Below, piece by piece: positions 11,329 to 21,916 of a DNA stretch of 64,000 bases. A program made the translations under genes and the position numbers. The DNA is from Apodemus sylvaticus (Eukaryota; Chordata; Mammalia; Rodentia; Muridae), in NCBI RefSeq assembly GCF_947179515.1, contig NC_067491.1, positions 12,179,527 to 12,243,526 of the forward strand, read 5' to 3'. Numbering within the stretch: the stretch's first letter is position 1; every line of letters starts with the position of its first letter. The notes beneath the pieces are model-generated. The model saw only the letters and a program-made list of their open reading frames with translations. It was not told where the DNA came from and ran no database searches.

Positions 11329-11468
11329 GCGGCACAGTAAGGCCAGAGATAGCGACGATGAGAACAGCCCGGATGACGAGGATGCTGTCGCTAGTGCCGT
11401 GGGGTGCCTGGGACCGCTCAGTGGGCTCCTGGCACCTGAACTGCAGAAGTACCAAAAGCAGATTAAAG
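11329..11468 (+). CDS. Tbc1d30: Tbc1d30 coding exon (acidic segment)
   Basis: The acceptor AG is at 11327-11328 and the donor GGTAACG has its GT at 11469. The first base completes the Gly codon of the previous exon and the last G begins the next codon. It encodes an acidic stretch, KARDSDDENSPDDEDAV, then GCLGPLSGLLAPELQKYQKQ. This tracks human TBC1D30, and the serine-rich acidic run looks like a casein-kinase-2-type site, which is inference. No domain is known for it. Confidence 0.95.
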
Positions 11469-12042
11469 GTAACGAGGGGCCTCATTCAGATCCTGATAGA
11501 GTTGGTTCTCTCAAACGAGGGCGTTATTACTGTGTCCGGGAGAGGTCTTTAAGTGATTCTCTGACTGGCCACCACCATCCATAGCCTTTCTAAAATGATT
11601 TTTCTCCGTGGGGTAATCCTTTGGCAGGATCTGCCTGCGTCTCGAGTTACCCTCACAGAGCTCCTTTCACTTCCTTTAGCTACTCTTGCTTCTGCTTGTC
11701 CATCCTCAGATCTGGCTGCTCCCTCCTTAGAATACCCCAGCGCGGAGCATGTAATCAATGCGTCCTCCTGGGGTTTAATACGGTTTACCGGAGACCGGCT
11801 TTCTTCCATGTTAGGACTGAACATTTTCACTTGATGGTGAGAAACACATCATTTCACAGGACACTGCTAGAATCCACCTGGAGCTGTGTGCTCCGACTGC
11901 TTTGACCAGTTCTGCTTTCCACAGCAGCCGAGCGTGTTTACCTCCTCCTCTACCTGACATCTCTCAAGTCCTTGAGGATGGCTCTTATATCTCCTAAGGC
12001 TCTCTTAAAGGCCCCTGTTTAGAATGCATACCTGGCCGCCTG

Positions 12043-12130
12043 TTTGCCCGCCTGCCCTTACTTGCGCCTGCCTGCCTGCCTGCCTGCTTGCCTGCCCGCC
12101 TGCACCTGCCAACCCCTGCCTGTGGCCGCC
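12043..12130 (+). repeat. Imperfect (CCTG)n tract
   Basis: Runs of GCCTGCCTGCCTGCCTGC are interrupted by TTG, CCG and ACCTG variants. It is short and impure compared with known pathogenic CCTG expansions. Confidence 0.85.
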
Positions 12131-12302
12131 TGCTAAAAGACTGGGCTCATGTATAGAAATTCATTGAGTTTTATAGACTTTGGGTGTGGTTAATTCTGGT
12201 GTATATTTTTATTTATGTGCAAGGTTTTCTTTTATTATAATAAAGTTTGTAAAATCATAAAAAGTTCCACTGGGGAGCGGGGAGGGCTAGATTCACACTG
12301 CG

Positions 12303-12304
<2 letters not shown>

Positions 12305-12346
<42 letters not shown>
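12305..12346 (+). repeat. (GT)21 microsatellite
   Basis: There are 21 uninterrupted GT dinucleotides in the intron between the second and third exons of the window. Length is likely polymorphic between strains. Confidence 0.95.
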
Positions 12347-12347
<1 letters not shown>

Positions 12348-12506
12348 TGTAATACTTATTCTTCTCAGCTTTTAAAACAAGCTTTGAAAATATGAGCCCA
12401 ACAAGGGTCCTTTGATTTCTGTAATGCCTTCTGCTCTCTTTCTCCTCTGAATTTCGGCTTTTAGGTTTTTAGACATGGAATCAATGACTAATGTTAAAGC
12501 TGTTAA

Positions 12507-12683
12507 GAAGATTTATTTATTATGTATATGGTGTTCTCCCTGCGGGTATGCCTGCACACCAGAAGAGGGCACCAGATCCCGTTACAGATGGTTGTGAGCC
12601 ACCATGTGGTTGCTGGGCATTGAACTCAGGATCTCTGGAAGAGCAGTCAGTGCTCTTAACCAGTGAGCCATCTCTCCAGCCCC
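12507..12683 (-). mobile_element. B2 SINE, antisense
   Basis: The minus strand reads GGGGCTGGAGAGATGGCTCA from 12683 downward, followed by the B-box region and a tail of AATAAATAAATCTT form at 12507-12520. The L1 at 12697 inserted at its head: the L1 target-site duplication overlaps the last B2 bases. Confidence 0.9.
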
Positions 12684-12953
12684 AATGTGAATTTTTTTTA
12701 ATATTTTTATTTTCTATATTCTTTGTTTACATTCCAAATGATTTCCCCTTTCCCGGATCCCCCCTCCCCATATGTCCCATAAACCTTCTTCTCTCCATCC
12801 CTTCTCCAATCACCTCCCTCCTTTTTCTCTGTCCTTATATTCCCTTCCAATGCTAGATCAATCCTTTCCAGGATCAGGACCCTCTCCATATTTCTTCATG
12901 GGAGTCATTTGTTATGCGATTTGTGCCTTGGGTATTCAGGGCTTCTGGGCTAA

Positions 12954-15900
12954 TTAATATCCACTTATCAGAGATTGCATTCCATGTGTATTCTTTTGTG
13001 ATTGGGTTACCTCACTTAGGATGATATTTTCTAGATCAAACCATTTGCCTAAGAATTTTGTGAATTCATTGTTTCTAATTGCTGAGTAGTATTCCATTGT
13101 GTAAATATACCACATTTTCTGTATCCATTCCTCCTTTGAGGGGCATCTGGGTTCTTTCTAGCTTCTGGCTATTATAAATAAGGCTGCTGTGAACATAATG
13201 GAGCATGTGTCTTTATTGCATGCCGGGGAATCCTTTGGTTATACGCCCAGGAGAGGTATAGCAGGGTCCTCCGGAAGTCTCATGTCCAGTTTTCTGAGGA
13301 ACTGCCAGACTGATTTCCAAAGTTGTTGTACCGTCTTACAGCCCCACCAGCAGTGGAAGAGTGTTCCTCTTTCTCCACATCCTTGCCAACACTTGCTGTC
13401 TCCTGAGTTTTTGACCTTAGCCATTCTGACTGGTGTAAGGTGAAATCTCGGGGTTGTTTTGATCTGCATTTCCCTAATAACTAATGATGTTGAGCACTTC
13501 TTAAGGTGCCTCTCGGCCATCCGAATTTCTTCAGGTGAAAATTCTTTGTTTAGATCTGTACCCCATTTTTAATAGGGTTATTTGGTTCCCTGGGGTCTAG
13601 CTTCTTGAGTTCTTTGTATATATTGGATATTAGCCCTCTATCAGATGTGGGGTTGGTGAATATCCTTTCCCAATTTGATGATTGCCGTTTTGTCCTTTTA
13701 ACAGTGTCCTTTGCCTTACAGAAACTTTGTAATTTTATGAGGTCCCATTTGTCAATTCTTGACCTTAGAACATAAGCTATTGGTGATCTGTTCAGGAACT
13801 TTCCCCCTGTGCCCATGTCCTCAAGGGTCTTCCCCAGTTTCTTTTCTATTAGTTTCAGTGTGTCTGGTTTTACATGGAGGTCCTTGATCCACTTGGAGTG
13901 AAGTTTAGTACATGGAGATAAGAATGGATCAATTTGCATTCTTCTGCATGCTGACCTCCAATTGAACCAGCACCATTTGTTGAAAAGGCTATCTTTTTTC
14001 CACTGGATGTTTTTGGCTCCTTTGTCGAAAATCAAGTGACCATAGGTGTGTGGATTCATTTCTGGATCTTCAATTCTATTCCATTGGTCCACTTGTCTGT
14101 CACTGTGCCAATATCATGCAGTTTTTAACACTATTGCTCTGTAGTATTGCTTGAAGTCAGGGATACTGATTCCCCCAGAATTTCTTTTGTTGTTGAGAAT
14201 AGTTTTAGCTATCCTGGGTTTTTTGTTATTCCAGGTGAATTTGAGAATTGCTTTTTCTAACTCTGTGAAGAACTGAGTTGGGATTTTGATGGGGATTGCA
14301 TTGAATCTGTAGATCGCTTTTGGCAAGATGGCCATTTTAACTATATTAATCCTGTCGATCCACGAGCATGGCAGATTTTTCCATTTTCTGAGGTCTTCTT
14401 CGATTTCTTTCTTCAGAGACCTGAAGTTCTTGTCATATAGATCTTTCACTTGTTTGGTTAGAGTCACACCAAGATACTTTATATTGTTTGTGGCTATTTT
14501 GAAGGGTGTCATTTCCCTAACTTCTTTCTCAGCCTGCTTATCCTTTGAGTATAGGAAGGCAACTGATTTGCTTGAGTTGATTTTATAACCAGCCACTTTG
14601 CTGAAGTTGTTTATCAGCTGTAGGAGTTCTCTGGTGGAGGTTTTCGGGTCACTTAAGTAGACTATTATGTCATCTGCAAATAGTGATAATTTGACTTCTT
14701 CCTTTCCAATTTGTATCCCCTTGACCTCCTTATGTTATCTAATTGCTTTAGCTAGAACTTCAAGTACTATATTGAAAAGATATGGAGAGAGAGGACAGCC
14801 TTGTCTAGTCCCTGATTTTAGTGGGATTGCTTCAAGTTTCTCTCCTTTTAGTTTGATGTTGGCTACCAGTTTTCTGTATATTGCTTTACTGATGTTTAGA
14901 TATGGGCCTTGAATTCCTGTTCTTTCCAATACTTTTAGCATGAAAGGATGCTGGATTTTGTCAAATGCTTTTTCTGCATCTAATGAGATGATCATATGGC
15001 CTTTTTCTTTGAGTTTGTTTATGTAGTGGATAGCATTGATGGATTTCCTTATATTGAATCATCCCTGCATCCCTGGGATGAAGCCTACTTGATCATGGTG
15101 GATGATTGTTTTGATGTGTTCTTGGATTCGGTTGGCAAGAATTTTATTAAGTATTTTTGCATCAATATTCATAACAGAAATTGAATTGGCCTGAAGTTCT
15201 CTTTCTTTATTGGATCTTTGTGTGGTTTTGGTATCAGTGTAATTGTGGCTTCATAGAACGAGTTGGAACGTTCCTTCTGTTTCTATTTTGTGGAAAAGTT
15301 TGAAGAGTATTGGTGTTAGGTCTTCTATGAAGGTCTGATAGAACTCTGCACTGAAGCCATCTGGTCCCATGCTATTTTTTGGTTGGGAGACTTCCTATGA
15401 CCCTTTTTATTTCTTCAGGTGTTATGGGACTGTTTAATTGATCTATTTGATCCTGATTTAGTTTTGGCGTCGGATATCTGTCTAGGAAACTGTCCATTTC
15501 CTCCAATTGTGTTGAGTATAGGCTTTTGTAGTAGGATCTAATGATTTTTTGAATTTCCTCAGTTTCTGTTGTTATATCTCCCTTTTCATTTCTAAGTTTG
15601 TTAATCTGGATACTGTCTCTGTGTCCTTTGGTTAGTCTGGCTAAGGGTTTATCTATCTTGTTGATCTTCTCAAAGAACCAGATCCTGGTTTTGTTGATTC
15701 TTTGTATGGTTCTCTTTGTTTCTACTTGATTGATTTCGGCCCTGAGTTTGACGATTTCCTGCCTTCTACTCCTCCTGGGTGAAATAGCTTCTTTTTGTTC
15801 CAGGGCTTTCAGGTGTGTCATTAAGCTGTTAGTGTATGCTCTCTCCATTTTCTTTTTGGAGGCACTCAGGGCTATGAGTTTTCCTCTTAGCACTGCTTTC

Positions 15901-16778
15901 ATTGTGTCCCATAGATTTGGGTATGTTGTATGTTCATTTTCATTATGTTCTAAAAAGTCTTTAATTTCTTTCTTTATTTCTTCCTTGACCAAGGTATCAT
16001 TGAGTAGAATATTGTTCAGTTTCCACATGTATGTGGGTTTTCTGTTGTTTTTGTTGCTATTGAAGACCACTTTTACTCCATAGTGATCTGATAGAAGGCA
16101 TGGGATTAGTTTGATCTTCTTATATTTGTTGAGGTCTGTCTTGTGACCAATTATATGGTCTATTTTGGAGAAGGTACCATGAGGTGCTGAGAAAAAGGTA
16201 TATTCTTTTGCTTTAGGATAGAATGTTCTATATATATATATATCTGTTAAATCTAATTGGTCCAAAGCCTCAATTAGTTTCATTGTGTCCCTGTTTAGTT
16301 TCTGTTTTCCTGATCAGTCCATTGAGGAAAGTGCAGTGTTGAAGTCACCCACAATTATTGTGCTAGGTGCAATGTGTGCTTTGAGCTTTAATAAAGTTTC
16401 TTTTATGAATGAGGGTGCCCTTGCATTTGGAGCATAGATGTTCAGAATTGAGAGTTCTTCTTGTTGTATTTTTCCTTTGACCAGCAAGAAGTGTCCCTCA
16501 GAGTCTCTTTTGATGACTTTGGGTTGAAAGTCAATTTTATCTGATATTAAAATGGCTGCTCCAGCTTGTTTCCTGAGACTATTTGCTTGTAAAATTGTCT
16601 TCCAGCCTTTTACTCTAAGGTAGTGTTTGTCTTTGACCCTGAGGTATGTTTCCTGTATGCAGCAAAATGTAGGGTCCTGTTTACGTATCCAGTTGGTTAG
16701 TCTATGTCTTGTTATTGGAGCATTGAGTCCATTGATGTTAAGAGATATTAAGGAAAAGTGATTGTTGCTTCCTGTCAT
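12954..16778 (-). pseudogene. L1 ORF2 pseudogene (endonuclease and reverse transcriptase)
   Basis: In the intact family this protein nicks target DNA and reverse-transcribes the L1 RNA. Recognisable parts are the N-terminal endonuclease (SLISLNINGLNAP, IQETY, VGDFN) at 16314-16770, the reverse transcriptase with its FADD catalytic motif at 14669-14680 and GTRQGCPLSPYLFN near 14790, and the C-terminal part ending near LISGY at 12954-12975. Breaks seen: an in-frame TGA at 16314, a frameshift near 15372, an in-frame TAG at 14735, an in-frame TGA at 14114, and a further frame loss near 13550. A TA expansion near 16235 adds residues after TDIY. Confidence 0.92.
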
Positions 16779-16837
16779 TTTTTATGTTATTTTTTAAATT
16801 TGATTGGTTAACTTCTTTTGGGTTTGATGAAAGGTTA

Positions 16838-18043
16838 CTATCTTGCTTTTTCCAGGGTGAAGTTTCCCTCCTTGTATTGGTGTTTTCCTCCTATTATCCT
16901 TTGTAGGGCTGGGTTTGTGGATAGATATTGGGTAAACTTGGTTTTGTCATGAAATATCTTAGTTTCTCCATCTATGGTGATTGAGAGTTTTGCTGGGTAT
17001 AGTAGTTTTGGCTGGCATTTGTGTTCTCTTAGAGTCTGCATGAGATCTGCCCAGGACCTTCTAGCCTTCATAGTCTCAGGTGAAATGTCTGCTGTGATTC
17101 TGATAGGTCTTCCTTTATCTGTTACTTGGCCTTTTTCTCTTACTGCCTTTAATATTCTTTCTTTGTTTAGTACATTTGGTGTTTTGATTATTATGTGACG
17201 GGAGGTATTTCTGTTCTGGTCCAGTCTGTTTGGAGTTCTGTAGGCTTCTTGTATATTCATGGGCATCTCTCTCTTTAGGTTAGGGAAGTTTTCTTCCATA
17301 ATTTTATTGAAGATATTTGCTGGCCCTTTAAATTGTAAATCTTCACTCTCATCTATGCCTATAATCCTTAGGTTTGATCTTCTCATTGTGTCCTGGATTT
17401 CCTGGATATTTTGGGTTACCAGCTTTTTGCATTTTGCATTTTCTTTAACTGTTGAGTCCATGGTTTCTATGGTATCTTCAGCATCTGAGATTCTTTCTTC
17501 TATCTCTTGTATTCTGTTGTTGATATTTGCATCTATGTCCCCTGATTTCTTCCCAAGGCTTTCTATCTCCAAAGTTGTCTCCCTTTGAGTTTTCTTAGTT
17601 GTTTCTACTTCTGATTTTAGATCCTGGATGGTTTTGCTTAGCTCCTTCACTTGCTTGTTTGTGCTTTCCTGTAATTCTTTAAGAGATTTTTGTGTTTCCT
17701 CTTTCATGACCTCAGCCTGTTGACCAAAGTTCTCCTGTATTTCTTTAAGTGTTTTTTGCATTTCCTCCTTATTGGCTTTTGTATTCTACTGAATTTCTTT
17801 CAATGATTTTTGTGTTTCCCTTGCAAGGGCTTCTAACTTTTGATCCATTTTCTCCTGAATTTCTTTAAGTATGTCCTTCATGTGTTCCTGTACCAGCATC
17901 ATGACCAGTGATTTTAAATCCAAATCTTGTTTTACTGGTGTGATGGGGTATCCAGGACATGCTGGTAAAGGAGAATTGGGTTCAGATGTTGCCATATTGC
18001 CTTGATTTCTGCTAGTGACGTTCCTGCGTTTGCCATTTGCCAT
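16838..18043 (-). pseudogene. L1 ORF1 pseudogene with one internal stop
   Basis: The frame starts at the ATG at 18043 (MANGKRRN) and ends at 16838. It is open except for one TAG at 17786-17788 after the motif KSLKEIQ. ORF1 normally makes an RNA-binding, trimeric coiled-coil chaperone. The central RRM-like part (RRSNLRIIGIDE) and the C-terminal part (AYRTPNRLDQ, KLSITIDGETKIFHDKTKF) are clear. At about 401 codons it is longer than the usual 355-370. The excess lies in the coiled coil, where heptad-like KSLKEIQ, KTLKEIQE and KSLKELQE units repeat. Confidence 0.93.
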
Positions 18044-18534
18044 CTAGTTCTCACTGGTGTTAGTTAGTCTTGTCAATGCTGGGCTCACCAGTGCAAGCTG
18101 CCTCTTCCCAGGTGGCCTCTGGTGCACAGCTTACCCGTGCACTGCCTGGAGACAGGGTGCTGTTGCCCAGGCTATTAAGATCCCGAAGCAGACACCTGAA
18201 GGCTCCTGCAGGGGCCTGCTGGATTCACCAGAGCTCACTGACTCCTCCCAGTCTGCCTCCCGGAAGCCCCTCTTGCCTCTTGCAGGACCTGGAGATGTGG
18301 TGTTACTGCCCAGGCTGATCTGGATCTGGAAGGAGAGAGATCTGAGGGCTCCCGCCAGAGGCCTCAGGACCAGAACCTAAGCTCCGTGCCACCGGAGCAA
18401 GCTGTGCACTCCCAGTCTGCCTCTGGTGCACACCAGGTCTCCCTCACTTCCTGGAGACCGAGTGCTATGGCCCAGGCTGTTCAGATCCTGAAGCAGACAC
18501 CTGAAGGCTCCTGCAGGGGCCCGCTGGATTCCCC
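18044..18534 (-). repeat. L1 5' UTR with about three degenerate tandem monomers
   Basis: The anchor GCCCAGGCT recurs at about 18165, 18308 and 18470, each followed by GATCC or GATCTGGAT and then a CCTGCAGGGGCC-like block. Unit spacing is about 143 and 162 bp. Mouse L1 5' UTRs are built from such monomers and carry the promoter, here facing right to left. Confidence 0.75.
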
Positions 18535-18609
18535 AATGTGAATTTTTGTTTTTGAAATATTTCATTATTTTGCCATGTAACTTTTTATTGGCCCTTCTTA
18601 CTTTTAATG

Positions 18610-18830
18610 ATTTATTTTGCTGATGTGTGTGAATACACGTGTTTGAGTACCTATGTAATATGTGTGTGTATGCTTGTATACAAGCCGAGACCAGCAGAGG
18701 GTTGTCAGATCTCTTGGTGCTGGCTTACAGGTGTTTGTGGGTTGCTGAGCGCCATAATGGTTCTGAGGTTTGAACTCTGGTCCTTATGATTGCAGAGCAA
18801 CTGCCCCTAACCACTGACCCACCCATCCCC
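18610..18830 (-). mobile_element. B3-type SINE, antisense
   Basis: The minus strand starts near 18830 with GGGGGATGGGTGGGTCAGTG and keeps GAACTC and CAACCC box-like segments before a TA-rich tail. It is diverged. Confidence 0.65.
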
Positions 18831-19745
18831 CAGTCCCAGTGCTAAGGGTTTTGAGTATAGGGTCTTGGCCTCTTGTTGGTTTTTCTTTCTGTGCAATTAT
18901 AGACCAGGGTAGACTATAAGTAGTGCTTTTTAGTGATTTTGTTCAACTAATCCATTCTTTCAATTCTCTTCCCTTTAGAGACGTGATTTTCAGTAACACA
19001 TGAAGTAAATTTCCAAGATGCCCAGGCTTCCCCTGGAGGCATTCCCAGCAGATATCAGCTGAGCTGAAATCTCTGCCTTTCATGGCTTCCCAGGCTCAGT
19101 TTCATGCAGTGTTTCAAAGTCTAGTTTTCTCTGCGTTCATCTAGGAAGCCTGTGAATGCACACACTCACCAGAGCAAGGGTTTCTCATTCTGATCCTGAT
19201 CTTAAGGGGCAGTTCTGCTCGTTGTAGATGTCACAGGGTCAGAGACCGTATCAAACATAACACCCACCACAGACAATGAAAGAATGCTTGTGCCAAGTGT
19301 GCAAAAGGATCCGTTGCTCGTGGCACAGTGGTCCAAGTCTCATACATTTACAAAAGGTGTTACTTTTAAGAAATGTAATAAAAATGTCTACAAATGGTTA
19401 ATACATTCCTATGCAGATGTGAGGATGCTTATGCAGTGACTGTTGGGGGACCTCTTAGTACTCTTTTAGGAAGCAGCATTGATTTTTTTTTTTTTAAATG
19501 GAGATAGCTAATCGTATGTAATCGTCTTCTCTACATCATAAAAAAACGTGCCCACAAAACCAGTCAGCCACAGGGCTCTTTCCGGACTCACGGGCTCATT
19601 AGGGAATGCAGAAGCAAATCGTAGCTTCTGGTAAATTCCAAAGGATGGTTTCCTCGCTTAGAATTCCTTCCAGGTTAAGACCGGCTGTAGGGTAGTTGGT
19701 TTCCATTTGTCCCGGTCCCCTCTGTTGACTTTCTTCCTGCCCCAG

Positions 19746-19958
19746 GAGCGGAAGTGGCTGAGGAACAGTCCTTGAGATGCAACAACATCGCAGAGCTGAG
19801 CCCCGGAGCGATCAATTCCTGTCGAAGTGAATACCACGCGGCGTTCAACAGCATGATGATGGAGCGGATGACTACCGACATCAACGCCCTGAAGCGGCAG
19901 TACTCCCGGATTAAGAAGAAGCAGCAGCAACAGCTGCACCAGGTGTACATAAGGGCAG
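19746..19958 (+). CDS. Tbc1d30: Tbc1d30 coding exon (basic, Gln-rich predicted coiled coil)
   Basis: The exon runs from the CCCCAG acceptor (CAG at 19743-19745) to the donor GGTAAGG (GT at 19959), and is 213 bp with phase 1 at both ends. It encodes AEEQSLRCNNIAELSPGAIN, then EYHAAFNSMMMERMTTDINA and LKRQYSRIKKKQQQQLHQVY, which match my memory of human TBC1D30 closely. The last third looks like an amphipathic, strongly basic helix, possibly a coiled coil; the family role of this part is not known to me. The acceptor is a NAGNAG (CAGGAG), so splicing 3 bases later at 19749 would remove one Gly without changing frame. A perfect hexamer array begins 205 bp after the exon. Confidence 0.95.
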
Positions 19959-20163
19959 GTAAGGGCATTCTTCCATCAGTGTGGATGCTGTCTCGCAGTG
20001 GCCAGGGACCATGGATGGCGCCAGAATTCCCATCGCTGTGGCGGATATCCCATACAAAGTAGGGGATCCCTTTGTCACATAGGATGGCTCACAGCCTATC
20101 ATGGAGGGGAAAGCCGTGTCACATGAGAGGGCTGTAGGGGGTGGGGGAGTGGCAGGAATGTGT

Positions 20164-20558
20164 GCCTGCGCCTGCGCCTGCGCCTGCGCCTGCGCCTGCG
20201 CCTGCGCCTGCGCCTGCGCCTGCGCCTGCGCCTGCGCCTGCGCCTGCGCCTGCGCCTGCGCCTGCGCCTGCGCCTGCGCCTGCGCCTGCGCCTGCGCCTG
20301 CGCCTGCGCCTGCGCCTGCGCCTGCGCCTGCGCCTGCGCCTGCGCCTGCGCCTGCGCCTGCGCCTGCGCCTGCGCCTGCGCCTGCGCCTGCGCCTGCGCC
20401 TGCGCCTGCGCCTGCGCCTGCGCCTGCGCCTGCGCCTGCGCCTGCGCCTGCGCCTGCGCCTGCGCCTGCGCCTGCGCCTGCGCCTGCGCCTGCGCCTGCG
20501 CCTGCGCCTGCGCCTGCGCCTGCGCCTGCGCCTGCGCCTGCGCCTGCGCCTGCGCCTG
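20164..20558 (+). repeat. Perfect (CCTGCG)n hexanucleotide array, about 66 units
   Basis: The 395 bp have an exact 6-bp period with no visible interruption. Each unit contains one CpG, giving about 66 CpGs. All six frames are open. On the plus strand they read Pro-Ala, Cys-Ala and Leu-Arg repeats; on the minus strand Gly-Ala, Ala-Gln and poly-Arg. These are consequences of the repeat and not evidence of a gene. The array is transcribed as part of the Tbc1d30 pre-mRNA if the gene model is right. Confidence 0.98.
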
Positions 20559-20569
20559 TCAGGGAGATA

Positions 20570-20765
20570 GCTGAGAGAGACGAGAGTCTGCTTACTTTCT
20601 ATCTTTCCTGCTCCTTTATTCAGTCCGAGACCCCAAGGGATGAGGCTGCTCAGGTTCAGGGTGGGTCCCCCTTCCTCAGGGATCCTCTCTGGACGCCTCA
20701 TGGATATGCTCGGAGGTGTGTCTCCCTGGTGATTCCGAGACTAGTCGACCATGACAATTAGCCAT
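20570..20765. mobile_element. Degenerate rodent repeat next to the hexamer array
   Basis: TTTATTCAGTCCGAGACCCC, GTTCAGGGTGGGTC and GTGTCTCCCTGGTGATTC with a following GACAATTA block resemble, in diverged form, the end of the repeat at 395-755. The family is uncertain. Confidence 0.4.
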
Positions 20766-21004
20766 CCTCATCTGTGTCTGACACAGACTAGTGTCTGACA
20801 GTAGCATATCTAGAACTTCATTTTCAACTTTATTTTATCAGGATCTAAAGAACAGGACCTTGGGTTCTTCTTAGGTCCCGAGGAACAGGCCGTGGATGGT
20901 ATCAAATCCTGTTTACTACGTGTGCTTGCTAAGAGGGATTTACAAATGATTAAAATGTTGCTGAGCTATGCAATCCTTGGACTTGAGAAATCCTAGAAGT
21001 TCAA

Positions 21005-21180
21005 TCACGTGGGTCGGTGAAATGACAGAGGGGGAAGTGTGTTTGCGCAGGCCCCATGACCTGAGCTTAGTCCTTGGTACTACAGGGGAATGACTCTGAA
21101 AGCTGACCTCTGACCTCCGTGTGTGCTCAGTGGTCCACATACGGCTGCATCCACATGAACGTGCTCACGCAAAGAAATAA
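21005..21180 (+). mobile_element. tRNA-derived SINE (B3/B4 type), diverged
   Basis: A GGTGAAATGACAGAGGGGGA-type head, a GACCTGAGCTTAGTCC box-B region, CTGACCTCTGACCTCC and a tail with CATCCACATGAACG match the order of old rodent tRNA-derived SINEs. Confidence 0.55.
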
Positions 21181-21916
21181 GCGGGAAGACACGTAAGCGT
21201 TTGACAATGGGACGTAGCTGTCTGTGCATTCATAAGTTAGGCCAGGTAGTAATTTAACAGGTACTGTGACCACAGAAGGTGGGAGACGGAAAAACGAAAT
21301 CTTGTGTCTCACCGAGGTGGATAAGCTAGCTCCAGAGTCTTGGGCCTGTATGAGAACAGCCGTCATTCGGTGAAAATGCTCTTTTCCAAGGATTGTCAAG
21401 CTTCTTTTTCCCTTTATAATAATCTCCCAAATCACAGGGAACGATCCACTTTGCTGTTTAATATTTACTGATTCAGGAATGATTCTTCTGTTCCTAAAGA
21501 AAATGTTGCCTGTTCAGAGTTCACAAAAACATAAATTTTGCATAGGCATGTGATTGATCTTGGACAAAAACTGAAAAAAAACTTGGGAAAAAAATCAGGA
21601 AAAAAAATTAGGGGAATCTTGAAGACTCTTACTCTGCTTTGAATCAGTAAGAAAGCAATCATGAAAGAAACTCACAATGACAACGTTTTAGCTTTCAAAA
21701 CCCTGGCCCACACATTTCCTCGCTTTGTCCGTCAGTCTCCTAGGAAGGGTTGACAGGTTAGCATTTGTCCGGGGTTGTGGTGGTTGTGAGTGGTCGGGCC
21801 AGGGTGAGAGGCAGGGCATTTCCATCTTTTGTGTAGTTGTTTTTCAGAAACATCTTTGAGAGAATGGTGGACATTTCTGCTGGGTTTTAAGTTGGTCCAG
21901 TGGCTTGCACTTTAGT

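Larger units (their letters stand above)
12697..18534 (-). mobile_element. Near full-length L1 LINE, inactive, antisense to Tbc1d30
   Basis: The element is about 5.84 kb and oriented right to left: tandem 5' UTR units (18044-18534), ORF1, ORF2, 3' UTR, and a poly(A) tail seen as the T run at 12692. A 13-bp duplication AATGTGAATTTTT (12684-12696 and 18535-18547), possibly extended by CCCC, marks the insertion. ORF1 has one in-frame stop, and ORF2 has several stops and at least two frameshifts, so it cannot move itself. The preserved 5' end is noteworthy because most L1 copies are 5'-truncated. The subfamily is not assigned; the 5' monomers suggest an F-like or related mouse lineage. Confidence 0.93.
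11469..19745 (+). other. Tbc1d30: Tbc1d30 intron (8,277 bp) hosting an antisense L1
   Basis: The intron begins GTAACG and ends CTTCCTGCCCCAG. Most of its middle is an antisense L1 (12.70-18.53 kb), next to a B2 and followed by a B3-type SINE. CCTG-rich and (GT)21 tracts occur near 12.05 and 12.31 kb. The stretches 11.5-12.0 kb and 18.84-19.7 kb contain no feature I recognise. Confidence 0.9.

Noticed and set aside
12697..18534. Active L1
   Set aside because: At least one stop in ORF1 and several stops and frameshifts in ORF2 rule out autonomous activity.
20099..20761. Long frames of 136-206 codons (Pro-Ala, Cys-Ala, Leu-Arg, poly-Arg) over the hexamer array
   Set aside because: They follow from a 6-bp repeat with no stop in any frame. 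They are treated as a repeat property and only flagged as possible repeat-associated translation.
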